From Melioribacter sp. (GTDB taxonomy: Bacteria; Bacteroidota; Ignavibacteria; Ignavibacteriales; Melioribacteraceae), in assembly GCA_016841125.1 (NCBI GenBank), contig JAENZU010000006.1, positions 1 to 20,783 on the forward strand: 20,783 nucleotides of DNA. The letters are read 5' to 3'. A model generated the notes under the pieces. The model was not told the origin of the DNA and ran no database searches. It saw only the letters and a list, made by a program, of their open reading frames with translations. Of this stretch, positions 1 to 8,338 are shown piece by piece. The first letter of the stretch is position 1; the number at the start of each line of letters is the position of its first letter. The position numbers and the translations under genes were made by a program.

Positions 1-636
1 GGACTAATGCTGTCGGCCTTGATTTTTGAAGCTATTTATCGTCAGGATATTGAATCCTTCATCGAAAGAAAAGAAAGAGAAAAATTACCGATTAACGGTG
101 TGCCTCTAATGAGTTTGGTAACACCTTTTATATACGGCATTTTCGAATCCTCTATTATTGTTGTAATTCCATTGTTCGGGCTTCGGAATAATTTTTCACA
201 AAGCGATGTGTCTCTGTTTCTTGCTTCTTTTGTGATCGGCGGAATAATACTTCTCTATTTTTTAAGCAGATTATCAGACACATTCTCTAAATATAAAATG
301 CTGCTAATAGTTTCGTTTGTGTTATCTTTCATTTTTGTTGTGCCGGCACTAACAATAAATTCAGCAATTCTAATAATCACATTTTTCATTTTAGGTGGAT
401 TAGTGCCATCTTTTTACACAATAGGGTTAAATTATACAGTAGGCAGTGTTGATCGGAAATTTATGGCGCAGGCAAACGGCTATTTTGTGATGATGTACGG
501 AGCCGGAACAATTGCCGGACCAATTTTAGGCGCTATGCTGATCGAATGGAATTTACATTTCGGGTATTGGATTTTTGCAATTATTCTATGTCTTATTTTT
601 TTCGTAACTTTTATGTTCATTCACAAAGAAAAATAA
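1..636 (+). CDS. MFS transporter, C-terminal part (5' truncated by window edge)
   Basis: The reading frame is open from base 1 with no stop, so the true start lies upstream; the ATG at 7 is internal. About 210 residues are visible. After a short charged loop (FIERKEREK) there are about six hydrophobic segments, for example IYGIFESSIIVVIPLFGL and VSLFLASFVIGGIILLYFLS, followed by the short charged loop SRLSDTFSKYKMLL. This matches the C-terminal six-helix half of a 12-TM major facilitator. The loop resembles the MFS cytoplasmic loop between TM8 and TM9, and the late segment YGAGTIAGPILGAMLIEW is a typical glycine-rich MFS helix. It ends with a short basic tail. The substrate cannot be told. 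A 79-bp AT-rich gap separates it from the kinase gene, so a shared transcript is possible but unproven. Confidence 0.8.
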   Translation, partial: GLMLSALIFEAIYRQDIESFIERKEREKLPINGVPLMSLVTPFIYGIFESSIIVVIPLFGLRNNFSQSDVSLFLASFVIGGIILLYFLSRLSDTFSKYKMLLIVSFVLSFIFVVPALTINSAILIITFFILGGLVPSFYTIGLNYTVGSVDRKFMAQANGYFVMMYGAGTIAGPILGAMLIEWNLHFGYWIFAIILCLIFFVTFMFIHKEK

Positions 637-715
637 TTGCTGCGTTTATTTGAATATTTCGTTTCTAATTGTATAATTATATAAATTTAAACTTTGAATT
701 TACAAATTACTCCTA

Positions 716-3004
716 ATGACAAATAAGCTCAAAAATATTTTCGATCTTTTGATCGAGGTTGCCGAGTGCAATGCGGGTTATATATTTTCTATTGATAATG
801 GAGCGCCTGCGATCGTCGAGTCTTTCGGATTAGAAAATTTTGATCAGACATTAATTGAAAAATTCAATAAAGAATTTGCAGAAAAAGAAAGTGAAATCAA
901 GCCGGAGGAATTGGAATCTTTTTCTGACATATCTTCCCGGAATGGAATAAAGTCTGCATTAATTACGGAAATTCAGAAAGAACCCGGTGTCAGTTTAAAT
1001 CTAATTATTTTTTCAAACTCTGGTAGTTTAAATAAAGCTGAAACAGCCGGCATAGTTAAAGGTATCTGCAAAGTGATATCTCCTCTGACTCTGGAAGAAG
1101 AGCCTTTGAGTGAATTAGTAAATCATAATTTTTTTTCAAGAATTGATGTTGCTCTTTTAATTACCAGCCCCAATGGGGAAAAGCTGTTCGCAAATAAGAA
1201 GCTTTTGGAAATGTTTGAGCTCGATCCGAATTCTACTGAGAAAATCAATTGGGATCAGATAAAATTTTACGATATGCGCAATACTCCTATTCCGCCGGAA
1301 GACCTCCCATTTAATTTGGCTTTAACTAAAGGCGATAATATTGTTGATCAAAAACTGCAATACAAATTGCTCGATAAAACCAAATGGTTCAAAGTGAATG
1401 CCATTACTTTGAAAGATTCCCACGGTAATATTAGGTGTATCGTTAACTCATTTTGGGATATAACGGATGCGGTGGAGATTGAGAAAAATTTAAGAGAAAC
1501 AACTCAGAATATTGAATCTGTTCTCTACTCAATAGATGCCGCCAAAAACAATTTCAATTACATTTCGGAATCTGTTGAAAAAGTTTTTGGTTATACTCCG
1601 AATGAGATTTACGGTAAACGAGTTACATTTTTTAGAAAAATCTTACCAAACGATTTATCTACATTCAGAAAATTTAGAGATAAAATCCTGAGTGGCGAGG
1701 AGGCCGTTGTTGAATATGGCGTAAAAGATAAATTCAACAATATTATTTATGTGAGACACAGCGGCGTACCAATAATTAAAGACGGAAAGCTGAAAAGGAT
1801 TGTTGGAATAATTTCCGACATTACCGAGCAAAAAAAAATATTGGAAGCACTCGAAAAGTCGGAAGAACGATTCCGTGTTTTGATAGATACTGCCGAGGAT
1901 TTCATATTTACTCTTAAAGCCAATGGTCACTTCACTTTGATCAACAAAAACGGAGCCCATGCCCTTGGGAATACACCGAAGGATATGATAGGCAAGGACT
2001 TTTTCGATTTTATTGACGACAGTTGTAAAGCCGATGTATCCCAGGCATTTATCGATATTTTAAACAGTGAAAAACCCAGATCCTTCGATGCAGTTTTTCT
2101 CGATAACCTCGGGGACACAATCATATTTGAAATTCAGGCGCGGATAACTAAGCTGAATGGCGAAGGAATCGGGATTATCGGAATCGGCAGGGATATGACC
2201 GAACAGCGTAAAAATCAAAACATGCTAAAAGAGTTAAATGAAAAACTTACCGAGGCGAATAAAATAATTTCCATTGAAAGAGATAAAGCCAAACACCAAA
2301 TAGATGTGCTGGAAGAATTAAATAGATTGAAAAATGAATTTATTTCGAATGTATCTCACGAACTGAGAACTCCGCTGGCTTCCATAGTTGGATTCGCTGA
2401 AACCATTTCGTCCGATAAAGATTTGCCGCACGATATGGTGTTGGAATTCAATAATATTATTTTGAATGAAGGGAAACGGCTTGCAAAGTTAATCAATGAT
2501 GTTCTCGATTTTTCAAGATTAGAATCCGGTAAAGAAGGATTGAACAAAACCCATTTTGTATTGAGGAGCGTTTTGCAGGAGGTTCTTTCTGCTTTCTCAA
2601 AACAAGCTATTGAAAGAAAAATTAAATTGGAAGCTTTTCTTCCTGCAGAAGAAGTAATACTTTTTGCTGATAAAGAAAGAATAATGAAGGCGCTTAGTCA
2701 TTTATTGTCTAATGCATTTAAATTCACCAAAGCCGACGGCACCGTTACTATAAGGACATTTGACTATCCCACCGAGGTGGAAATCAGAATTAGTGATACC
2801 GGAATCGGTATTCATGAAAATGATATCCCGAACTTATTTCAAAAATTCAGCAAGGTTGGCAGACCGGGCTCGCAGATTCCAGGAGTAGGATTTGGTCTTG
2901 TAAGTGTAAAGCAGATAATAGATGCCCACAGAGGGCATATTGGTGTTGCCAGCACTGTAAATAAAGGAACAACTTTTAGAGTTAGAATACCGAAAACAAA
3001 TTAG
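716..3004 (+). CDS. Soluble sensor histidine kinase with three PAS domains
   Basis: A 762-residue protein without obvious membrane segments. Residues 1-130 look like a degenerate GAF-type sensory domain. PAS modules lie at about 139-255, 265-372 and 383-495; the last two end in the typical DITEQKK and DMTEQRK linkers. A coiled coil (about 498-540) leads into HisKA with the H-box SHELRTPL, phospho-acceptor His548. The HATPase has the N-box around Asn666, the G1 box DTGIGI at Asp694, an F-box (LFQKFSK) and G2 (GVGFGL). The PAS-HisKA-HATPase order suggests a cytoplasmic sensor that autophosphorylates and passes phosphate to a receiver, most simply the next gene, whose TTG start is 12 bp downstream. 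No clear Shine-Dalgarno precedes the ATG. The signal is unknown; PAS domains may bind heme, flavin or small ligands, but no diagnostic residue was identified. Confidence 0.95.
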   Translation: MTNKLKNIFDLLIEVAECNAGYIFSIDNGAPAIVESFGLENFDQTLIEKFNKEFAEKESEIKPEELESFSDISSRNGIKSALITEIQKEPGVSLNLIIFSNSGSLNKAETAGIVKGICKVISPLTLEEEPLSELVNHNFFSRIDVALLITSPNGEKLFANKKLLEMFELDPNSTEKINWDQIKFYDMRNTPIPPEDLPFNLALTKGDNIVDQKLQYKLLDKTKWFKVNAITLKDSHGNIRCIVNSFWDITDAVEIEKNLRETTQNIESVLYSIDAAKNNFNYISESVEKVFGYTPNEIYGKRVTFFRKILPNDLSTFRKFRDKILSGEEAVVEYGVKDKFNNIIYVRHSGVPIIKDGKLKRIVGIISDITEQKKILEALEKSEERFRVLIDTAEDFIFTLKANGHFTLINKNGAHALGNTPKDMIGKDFFDFIDDSCKADVSQAFIDILNSEKPRSFDAVFLDNLGDTIIFEIQARITKLNGEGIGIIGIGRDMTEQRKNQNMLKELNEKLTEANKIISIERDKAKHQIDVLEELNRLKNEFISNVSHELRTPLASIVGFAETISSDKDLPHDMVLEFNNIILNEGKRLAKLINDVLDFSRLESGKEGLNKTHFVLRSVLQEVLSAFSKQAIERKIKLEAFLPAEEVILFADKERIMKALSHLLSNAFKFTKADGTVTIRTFDYPTEVEIRISDTGIGIHENDIPNLFQKFSKVGRPGSQIPGVGFGLVSVKQIIDAHRGHIGVASTVNKGTTFRVRIPKTN

Positions 3005-3016
3005 CCCGAGGTTTTT

Positions 3017-4399
3017 TTGGATAAATTAATATTTATTGTTGATGATGAACCCTCAATTTTGAAATTGCTCACTTTTTGGGTGAAAGATAAACTAAAGTAT
3101 AAGGTTAAAGCATTTGAAAACGGGACAGATGCTTTGGAGAGCCTGCATGAAAATCCGCATCTAGTTTTACTGGACATAATGCTGCCGGATATTAATGGGA
3201 TAGAAGTGCTTAAAAAAATAAAAAATTTAAATAGTCATTTACCTGTAATTGTGCTGTCTGCTCAGGGCAGTATTGAAGTGGCGGTTAATGCCCTAAAATT
3301 GGGGGCGTTCGACTACTTCTCAAAACCGATTGACATTCACCGGCTTGAAACGGCTCTTAAAAATGCTATAAGCAATTATGAACTTACCACGGAAATTGAT
3401 CGATTAAGACAGAATCTGCAGGAACAGTACTCTTTTGAAAATATCGTTTCAGCAGACAAAAAAATGCAGGATGTCTTTAGGATGGTCACTAAGGTGCTGG
3501 ATAATGACATTACTGTGTTAATCCATGGTGAAAGCGGCACCGGTAAAGAATTGATAGCTCAAGCAATTCATTATAACGGAAAAAGAAAAGACAAAGCCTT
3601 CATTGTGGTTAACTGTGCATCTATTCCTAGAGAATTATTGGAAAGTGAACTGTTCGGACACGAAAAAGGTTCGTTTACCGGCGCTCATCAACGGAAAATC
3701 GGCAAGTTCGAAATGGCTAACGGCGGCACTTTGTTCCTTGATGAAATTGGTGAAATGGAGATGTCGCTCCAGGCGAAAATTCTGCGCGTTATTCAGCAGA
3801 AAGAGTTTGAACGTGTGGGCGGCAACGAGGTAATCAAATCCGATGTGCGAATTCTTTCTGCTACCAATAGGAATTTAAGGGAAGCTGTTGAAAATAAAGA
3901 GTTCAGGGAAGATCTATTTTACAGATTGAGTTCCTTCCCAATACACCTTCTTCCATTAAGAGAGCGAAAAGGAGACATCCTAATTCTTGTTGAGCATTTT
4001 GTCGAGACACTTAACGAAAAATTAGGTAGGAAAATAAAAGGATTCACTAAACCGGCTTTAAAATTACTTTACGATTATGAATGGCCGGGGAATGTTCGCG
4101 AATTAGAGAATACAATTGAACGGTGCATGATTCTAACCGACAAAGAAGTCCTAACGGAAGATGTTCTTCCGCCGCAGATAAAACAGTCGGATGGGATGAG
4201 AAACATAAACATCAGCGGAGAACTCTTTGGTGAGGAATCCCCAATAATCCCATTCGAAAAATTAAAAGAAGAAGCAGTTAAACACGCTCTTAAAATTACC
4301 GAAGGAAATATTGTTGAATCTGCCAAAAAATTGCAGATTGGCAGAGCAACTCTTTACAGGTTAATGGAAAAATATAATTTAGATTCAAAAAAGAATTAA
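3017..4399 (+). CDS. NtrC-family sigma54-dependent response regulator
   Basis: 460 residues in the classic receiver / AAA+ / Fis-HTH order. The receiver (1-120) has the acidic pair DDE near residue 10 and phospho-acceptor Asp53 in LLDIMLPD. The AAA+ domain has Walker A GESGTGKE (171-178), the sigma54-contact loop GSFTGA (218-223, Ser replacing the usual first Ala of GAFTGA), Walker B GGTLFLDEIGEM and the arginine-rich REDLFYRL segment. The C-terminal helix-turn-helix (EGNIVESAKKLQIGRATLYR) is Fis-like. The start codon is TTG at 3017, supported by a GAGG at 3008-3011 and by the frame beginning directly at the receiver beta-strand. It should activate sigma54 promoters when phosphorylated by the kinase encoded just upstream. 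No convincing -24/-12 promoter was found in the window, so its targets are probably elsewhere. Confidence 0.96.
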   Translation: MDKLIFIVDDEPSILKLLTFWVKDKLKYKVKAFENGTDALESLHENPHLVLLDIMLPDINGIEVLKKIKNLNSHLPVIVLSAQGSIEVAVNALKLGAFDYFSKPIDIHRLETALKNAISNYELTTEIDRLRQNLQEQYSFENIVSADKKMQDVFRMVTKVLDNDITVLIHGESGTGKELIAQAIHYNGKRKDKAFIVVNCASIPRELLESELFGHEKGSFTGAHQRKIGKFEMANGGTLFLDEIGEMEMSLQAKILRVIQQKEFERVGGNEVIKSDVRILSATNRNLREAVENKEFREDLFYRLSSFPIHLLPLRERKGDILILVEHFVETLNEKLGRKIKGFTKPALKLLYDYEWPGNVRELENTIERCMILTDKEVLTEDVLPPQIKQSDGMRNINISGELFGEESPIIPFEKLKEEAVKHALKITEGNIVESAKKLQIGRATLYRLMEKYNLDSKKN

Positions 4400-4416
4400 T
4401 GAGTTAAGGAAATTTT

Positions 4417-4758
4417 ATGGTCATTATTGAAGAACAAATTGGTGATGTTATTGTTGAAGTTGTTAATCTTGATAGGGCAACTCTAAAAGAAGCAGAAGAA
4501 TTAAAAGAGAAGCTTACAAACAAGATTAACGCTGGATACAAAAAAATTGTGGTTGATTTAAGTCAGTGTGAGTTTGTTGATTCTACATTTTTAGGTGTTT
4601 TAGTTAACGGCTTGAAAAAAGTTGCTCGCGTCGATGGCGATCTCAGATTAGTGGGCTTTAAACCGGCAGTTCAATCAATGTTTGAGTTAACCCGGATGTT
4701 CAGAGTATTTCAAAGCTTCGAAGATGTTAAAGAAGCGGTAAGCAGTTTTAACGGATAA
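4417..4758 (+). CDS. STAS-domain anti-sigma-factor antagonist (SpoIIAA/RsbV-like)
   Basis: 113 residues, a single STAS domain of usual length. The signature helix region is CEFVDSTFLGVLVNGLKK; in SpoIIAA/RsbV the phosphorylated serine is the second residue after the Asp (DSS), which here is Thr57, with Ser56 next to it. Such proteins bind an anti-sigma kinase when unphosphorylated and release a sigma factor or other partner; a PP2C phosphatase reactivates them. The gene is 17 bp after the NtrC-type regulator, has a good AAGGA ribosome site, and lies 3 bp before a receiver-PP2C phosphatase that is its likely reactivating enzyme. The matching serine kinase (RsbW/SpoIIAB type) is not in the window. 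Confidence 0.92.
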   Translation: MVIIEEQIGDVIVEVVNLDRATLKEAEELKEKLTNKINAGYKKIVVDLSQCEFVDSTFLGVLVNGLKKVARVDGDLRLVGFKPAVQSMFELTRMFRVFQSFEDVKEAVSSFNG

Positions 4759-4761
4759 ATA

Positions 4762-5907
4762 ATGATGAGTGAACAAAATAACGAACCTAAGCACAAAATA
4801 CTCTTAGTTGAAGACGAATCAAATATTGCAACACTTTTTAAATACACAATTCATAAAGCTGGCTGGGAATGTGTGGTAGCATCCAATGGAGCCGAAGGTT
4901 TAGAGAAAGCTAGAAGCTATAATCCGGATCTAATTATGAGTGATGTTATGATGCCGGTTGTTGACGGGTTTCAATTTAGAAAAAATCTTATGTTGGAACC
5001 GCAGCTAAAAAAAATACCTTTCGTGTTTCTAACCGCGGTGGGTGAAGAGGATGAAATCTTAAAGGGATATGAACTTGAGATCGAAGAATATATTCTAAAG
5101 ACAGCTCCGCCTAAAGTTGTTATTGCAAAGCTGCGTGCTATATTAAACAGTTTGGAAAAAGAGCGTCAAAAAATTATTGGAGAAGTTCAGCATGCTGCCG
5201 GTAAAACCGGCGCTCAATTGTTTCCTGAAAAGTTAAAGCCGATTGAAGGTTTTGAAATCCAAACCTGGCATCAGGATTTTGAAGGAATACCCGGCGGTGA
5301 TTTCTTAGATTTTATTGAGCTGGACGAGGATAATACTTTGCTAGTGTTAGGCGATATTATGGGAAAGAAATGGGGGGCATGGTACTTTGCCGTGGCATAT
5401 GCAGGTTACGTCCGCAGTGCTATTAGATTTGTTGTTGATTCTATTGAAAATTACACTCCTGCTGGAATATTATCAAAAGTTAATTCTGCAATATTCCGGG
5501 ATGAAAGGATTTCTGAGGTGTTCATTACACTCTCGGTGTTGCATATTAATAAGAAAAACAAAACCATAAAATATGCCGGTGCCGGTGATCTGCCGCTTAT
5601 ATTTAAAAGCGCTGAAACTAAAATTATTAGTTCAAACGGAATGCTTCTAGGCGTTAAAGATAATATACAATACGAAGATGTTGAGGTTGGATTAGAAAGC
5701 GAGAGCGCCATCTTTTTACTGACCGACGGTATTATTGAAAGCCGCAATGCCGAAGGTGAAGCACTGGAGTTGACCGGAATAGTGGATTTGATCACTAATC
5801 TGAACCCGTCGGAAAATTTGCTGGATCAATTTAAAAACCGGTTTATCGAATTTACTAATTCAAAATTTGAAGATGATGTAAGTTTGGTTGTATTACAGGC
5901 TTTATGA
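4762..5907 (+). CDS. Response regulator with PP2C/SpoIIE serine phosphatase output
   Basis: 381 residues. The N-terminal receiver (about 10-130) has the acidic pair VEDE and phospho-acceptor Asp61 in IMSDVMMPVVDG. After a helical linker, the PP2C (SpoIIE/RsbU) domain (about 165-380) keeps its metal-binding aspartates: Asp180 in GGDFLDF, Asp198 in LGDIMGK, Asp322 in LLTDGIIES and Asp372 in EDDVSLVVL. The stretch GKKWGAWYFAVAYA replaces the usual GKGxxAAL, a divergence that leaves the metal ligands intact. This is the RsbP/RsbU-type arrangement in which receiver phosphorylation would switch on dephosphorylation of the STAS protein encoded 3 bp upstream. Two adjacent ATGs (4762, 4765) and no Shine-Dalgarno suggest translation coupled to the STAS gene. 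Its 3' end overlaps the convergent SDR gene by 6 bp. Confidence 0.94.
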   Translation: MMSEQNNEPKHKILLVEDESNIATLFKYTIHKAGWECVVASNGAEGLEKARSYNPDLIMSDVMMPVVDGFQFRKNLMLEPQLKKIPFVFLTAVGEEDEILKGYELEIEEYILKTAPPKVVIAKLRAILNSLEKERQKIIGEVQHAAGKTGAQLFPEKLKPIEGFEIQTWHQDFEGIPGGDFLDFIELDEDNTLLVLGDIMGKKWGAWYFAVAYAGYVRSAIRFVVDSIENYTPAGILSKVNSAIFRDERISEVFITLSVLHINKKNKTIKYAGAGDLPLIFKSAETKIISSNGMLLGVKDNIQYEDVEVGLESESAIFLLTDGIIESRNAEGEALELTGIVDLITNLNPSENLLDQFKNRFIEFTNSKFEDDVSLVVLQAL

Positions 5908-7332
5908 TTCTGCTTTATTTTTTAAGTCTTTGATCATTCCGCCAAAGATATAACCGTGCAGAAAATATATTGAATACCAGTAAATAACGCCCCATAATCC
6001 TTTTGGTTCAAAAAATGCAGTTTGAATTAAATGAGTTTTATTCTCATCAATAGATTCAATTTCAAATTGTAGCCATGCATTGCCGGGCAGTTTCATTTCA
6101 GCACGTAATCTAATAAGCTGATCAGGTTCAACTTTTTCAACTCTCCAAAAATCAAGCGGATCTCCGGGCAGCAATTCACTATCACTTCTTCTTCCCCGCC
6201 GCATTCCAACTCCGCCTATCATTCTATCAATCAATCCCCTTAGCTGCCACAAGAAATTAGCGAACCATCCATTCTTTCCGCCTATGCGCGATACTGTTTT
6301 GAATACCTTTGGCCGGGGCGCATTAATTATCACTTCCCTTTTTTCAATGAACATACCTTCTTTTTGTGTAAGGGTAACGGGACGTAAATCCTTACCGGAA
6401 AGAGAAGAGTAAGCTCCGGACCAAATAGTTTCTATATGACCTTCTTTTTGCCGTTGAAATGCTAATTCAACAGCTTTTCTATAAGAAATAGGCTCAATAT
6501 TGAACAGATCATGTGCTATATTTGAAGTGCAGGTCAGTTCATATTTTAATCCATCTACTAGAGGTTTGGCAATCTTACTTGGCAAAGGCGTCACTAAACC
6601 GATCCAGTGTGAAGATAGCCGTGGAGTTAAAAAGGGCACACCAATAAAATATCTTTTAAGTCCCCGCACATCGGCATAAATTTTCATTAAATCCTTGTAA
6701 GATAAAATATCCCTTCCGCCAATTTCTATTATTTGCCCTGTGGTTTCCGGAATTTCCAGTGTTTCGATCAAGTATGCAAGAACATCCCTAATTGCAATAG
6801 GCTGAGTTTTTGTATCTACCCACTTTGGGGTTACCATTACAACAACACGCTCGGTAAGGTAGCGGATCATTTCAAATGAAAGACTTCCTGAGCCCACGAT
6901 CACTCCCGCACGGAATTCGGTAACCGGTACGCCGAACTCCCGAAGTTTATCCCCGGTTTCCTGACGGCTTTTTAAATGTTTGGATAGCACTTCATTGGAA
7001 GAACCGAGACCGCCTAAATAAATAATTCTTTTCACTCCGGCTGCTTCAGCTTTTCCGGCAAAATTTTCTGCTGCCTTCAAATCTCTGGCAGAAAATTCTT
7101 CACCTGAACCCATTGAGTGAATCAAGTAGTATGCCGCATCAATTCCGTTTAGCGCATCACCGAGTGAATCTGAATCTAGAGCGTCTCCGTAGACATACTC
7201 AGCCTCGTCCCACCTTCGGTCTAAACGGGAAATATCTCTAGCCATTACTCTTACATTATATTTTTTTTCGATCAGCCGGGTGGTTAATCTGCCGCCGACG
7301 TATCCGGTTGCGCCTGTAACTAATATATTCAT
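5902..7332 (-). CDS. SDR-family NAD(P)-binding protein fused to DUF2867 domain
   Basis: 476 residues. The N-terminal half is an atypical/extended SDR Rossmann fold with the dinucleotide motif GATGYVG (7-13), the basic VMARD segment after beta2, and AAYYLIHSMGSG and IIYLGGLGS strands in place of a clear YxxxK active site. From about residue 320 a second domain follows (REVIINAPRPKVFKTVSRIGG, PGDPLDFWRVEKVEP, GLWGVIYWYSIYFLHGYIF) that matches the DUF2867 type, a SRPBCC-like fold commonly fused to such SDRs. Family members of this architecture have no well-defined reaction. The gene lies 3 bp after the EamA gene, so the two are likely co-transcribed. Its stop (TAA) interlocks with the TGA of the convergent phosphatase gene. 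Assignment of architecture is firm, of function weak. Confidence 0.88.
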   Translation of the reverse strand: MNILVTGATGYVGGRLTTRLIEKKYNVRVMARDISRLDRRWDEAEYVYGDALDSDSLGDALNGIDAAYYLIHSMGSGEEFSARDLKAAENFAGKAEAAGVKRIIYLGGLGSSNEVLSKHLKSRQETGDKLREFGVPVTEFRAGVIVGSGSLSFEMIRYLTERVVVMVTPKWVDTKTQPIAIRDVLAYLIETLEIPETTGQIIEIGGRDILSYKDLMKIYADVRGLKRYFIGVPFLTPRLSSHWIGLVTPLPSKIAKPLVDGLKYELTCTSNIAHDLFNIEPISYRKAVELAFQRQKEGHIETIWSGAYSSLSGKDLRPVTLTQKEGMFIEKREVIINAPRPKVFKTVSRIGGKNGWFANFLWQLRGLIDRMIGGVGMRRGRRSDSELLPGDPLDFWRVEKVEPDQLIRLRAEMKLPGNAWLQFEIESIDENKTHLIQTAFFEPKGLWGVIYWYSIYFLHGYIFGGMIKDLKNKAES

Positions 7333-7335
7333 TGT

Positions 7336-8250
7336 CTATTTGTTTTTGTTTATAATATAAACACCAATTATGATCAAAACCATTCCAATAAAATGAAAAG
7401 AATATATTCCCTCGCCATCGATAAATCCCCAGAAAACTGCCGTGATAGGGATAAGATAAGTAACAGCGGAAGCAAACACCGGGGTTGTACTCTGAATTAC
7501 TCGATTAAATAGGAAAAGTGCTAGCGCTGTTCCAACCACTCCTAATATAAAAATATAACCTAAAGATGCCCACGAATGATCTGCAGTTTCCATTGTGCTG
7601 AAGAATCCGGAAATAAGTAAATAAAAAATGGAAATTGGACCGACTGAAAACAAACCCAAAGATGTAAGCACAATTGGATTCACATCCATAAAATTACTTT
7701 TGACTAAATTACCTGCTATTCCGTAACAAATAGTTGCGGCAATAACGAACAAAGCAAAGTAGTTGAAGGAACCTAAATGACCACCATCTTGAACAAAAGT
7801 AAGCATTACAGAGCCGCCGAAACCTATAAGTAAACCGACAGCCTGCGGTTTATTCATAACGGTATTAAAGGCAATCGCACCAATAATGAGAGTGAAAATT
7901 GGAGTGAGAGCATTTAATATACCTGCGAGTGAACTGCTTAATCCTGTTTCCGCCGACGCAAATAATACTGCTGGTATAAAATTTGAAATTAAACCGAATA
8001 TAAGAAAAGCTTTCCATCTTTTGCGGAAGGTGGTTTGTAAATTTTTGACGGCGATAGGTAGAATTATTATGTATGCGAAAAAAATACGAAGAGTACCAAC
8101 CTGCCAGGCAGAAAAGGCGATTAGTCCTTTCTTAATTAGTATAAAGGAACTTCCCCAAATTAGCGCAAGAAGTAAAAGAATTAAAATATTTTTGAAATTG
8201 CTCTCTTTTATATTCAGCCTGAGTTTTAGTGAAAATTCATCATTCGCAAT
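7336..8250 (-). CDS. EamA/DMT-family transporter; start unresolved (non-ATG start or frameshift)
   Basis: The first ATG in this frame is at 7857, giving only 173 residues, but the frame stays open back to a stop at 8253-8251 and the extra codons encode a convincing first EamA domain (LLLALIWGSSFILIKKG, LRIFFAYIIILPI, LFASAETGLSSSLAGIL, NALTPIFTLIIGAIAF). The whole frame gives about 304 residues and about ten hydrophobic segments in two EamA repeats, the normal size of a drug/metabolite exporter. The upstream 130 codons contain no ATG, GTG or TTG. Either an ATT, ATA or CTG start is used, or one base is missing: two ATGs at 8243 and 8240 lie in another frame, and one extra T in the TTTT run (reverse strand, 8235-8232) would join them as MMNFSLKLR to this frame. 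Substrate unknown. The SDR-DUF2867 gene follows after 3 bp. Confidence 0.8.
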   Translation of the reverse strand: MANDEFSLKLRLNIKESNFKNILILLLLALIWGSSFILIKKGLIAFSAWQVGTLRIFFAYIIILPIAVKNLQTTFRKRWKAFLIFGLISNFIPAVLFASAETGLSSSLAGILNALTPIFTLIIGAIAFNTVMNKPQAVGLLIGFGGSVMLTFVQDGGHLGSFNYFALFVIAATICYGIAGNLVKSNFMDVNPIVLTSLGLFSVGPISIFYLLISGFFSTMETADHSWASLGYIFILGVVGTALALFLFNRVIQSTTPVFASAVTYLIPITAVFWGFIDGEGIYSFHFIGMVLIIIGVYIINKNK

Positions 8251-8252
8251 TT

Positions 8253-8338
8253 ACAATTTCTTAACAATTTGTTAGCAGTTTGTTAATCGTAAATAGAAAA
8301 TAATTTTATAAATTTTTATTTACCACTAAGGAGTAATC
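8253..8338. promoter_or_regulatory. Divergent intergenic region with TTTGTTA half-sites
   Basis: This gap lies between the reverse EamA gene and the forward 104-aa ORF and should hold promoters for both. It contains TTAACAA (8261-8267) and its exact complement TTGTTAA (8280-8286). There is also a direct TTTGTTA repeat at 8268 and 8279, so the two copies are 11 bp apart, about one helical turn. This could be a regulator binding site, but AT-rich sequence makes chance matches likely. A strong AAGGAG ribosome site for the forward gene is at 8328-8333. No clear -10 element stands out. Confidence 0.35.

Noticed and set aside
7886..8275. Forward ORF of 129 codons
   Set aside because: It lies exactly opposite the hidden N-terminal half of the reverse EamA gene, whose translation is a clear membrane domain; the forward frame has no recognisable features.
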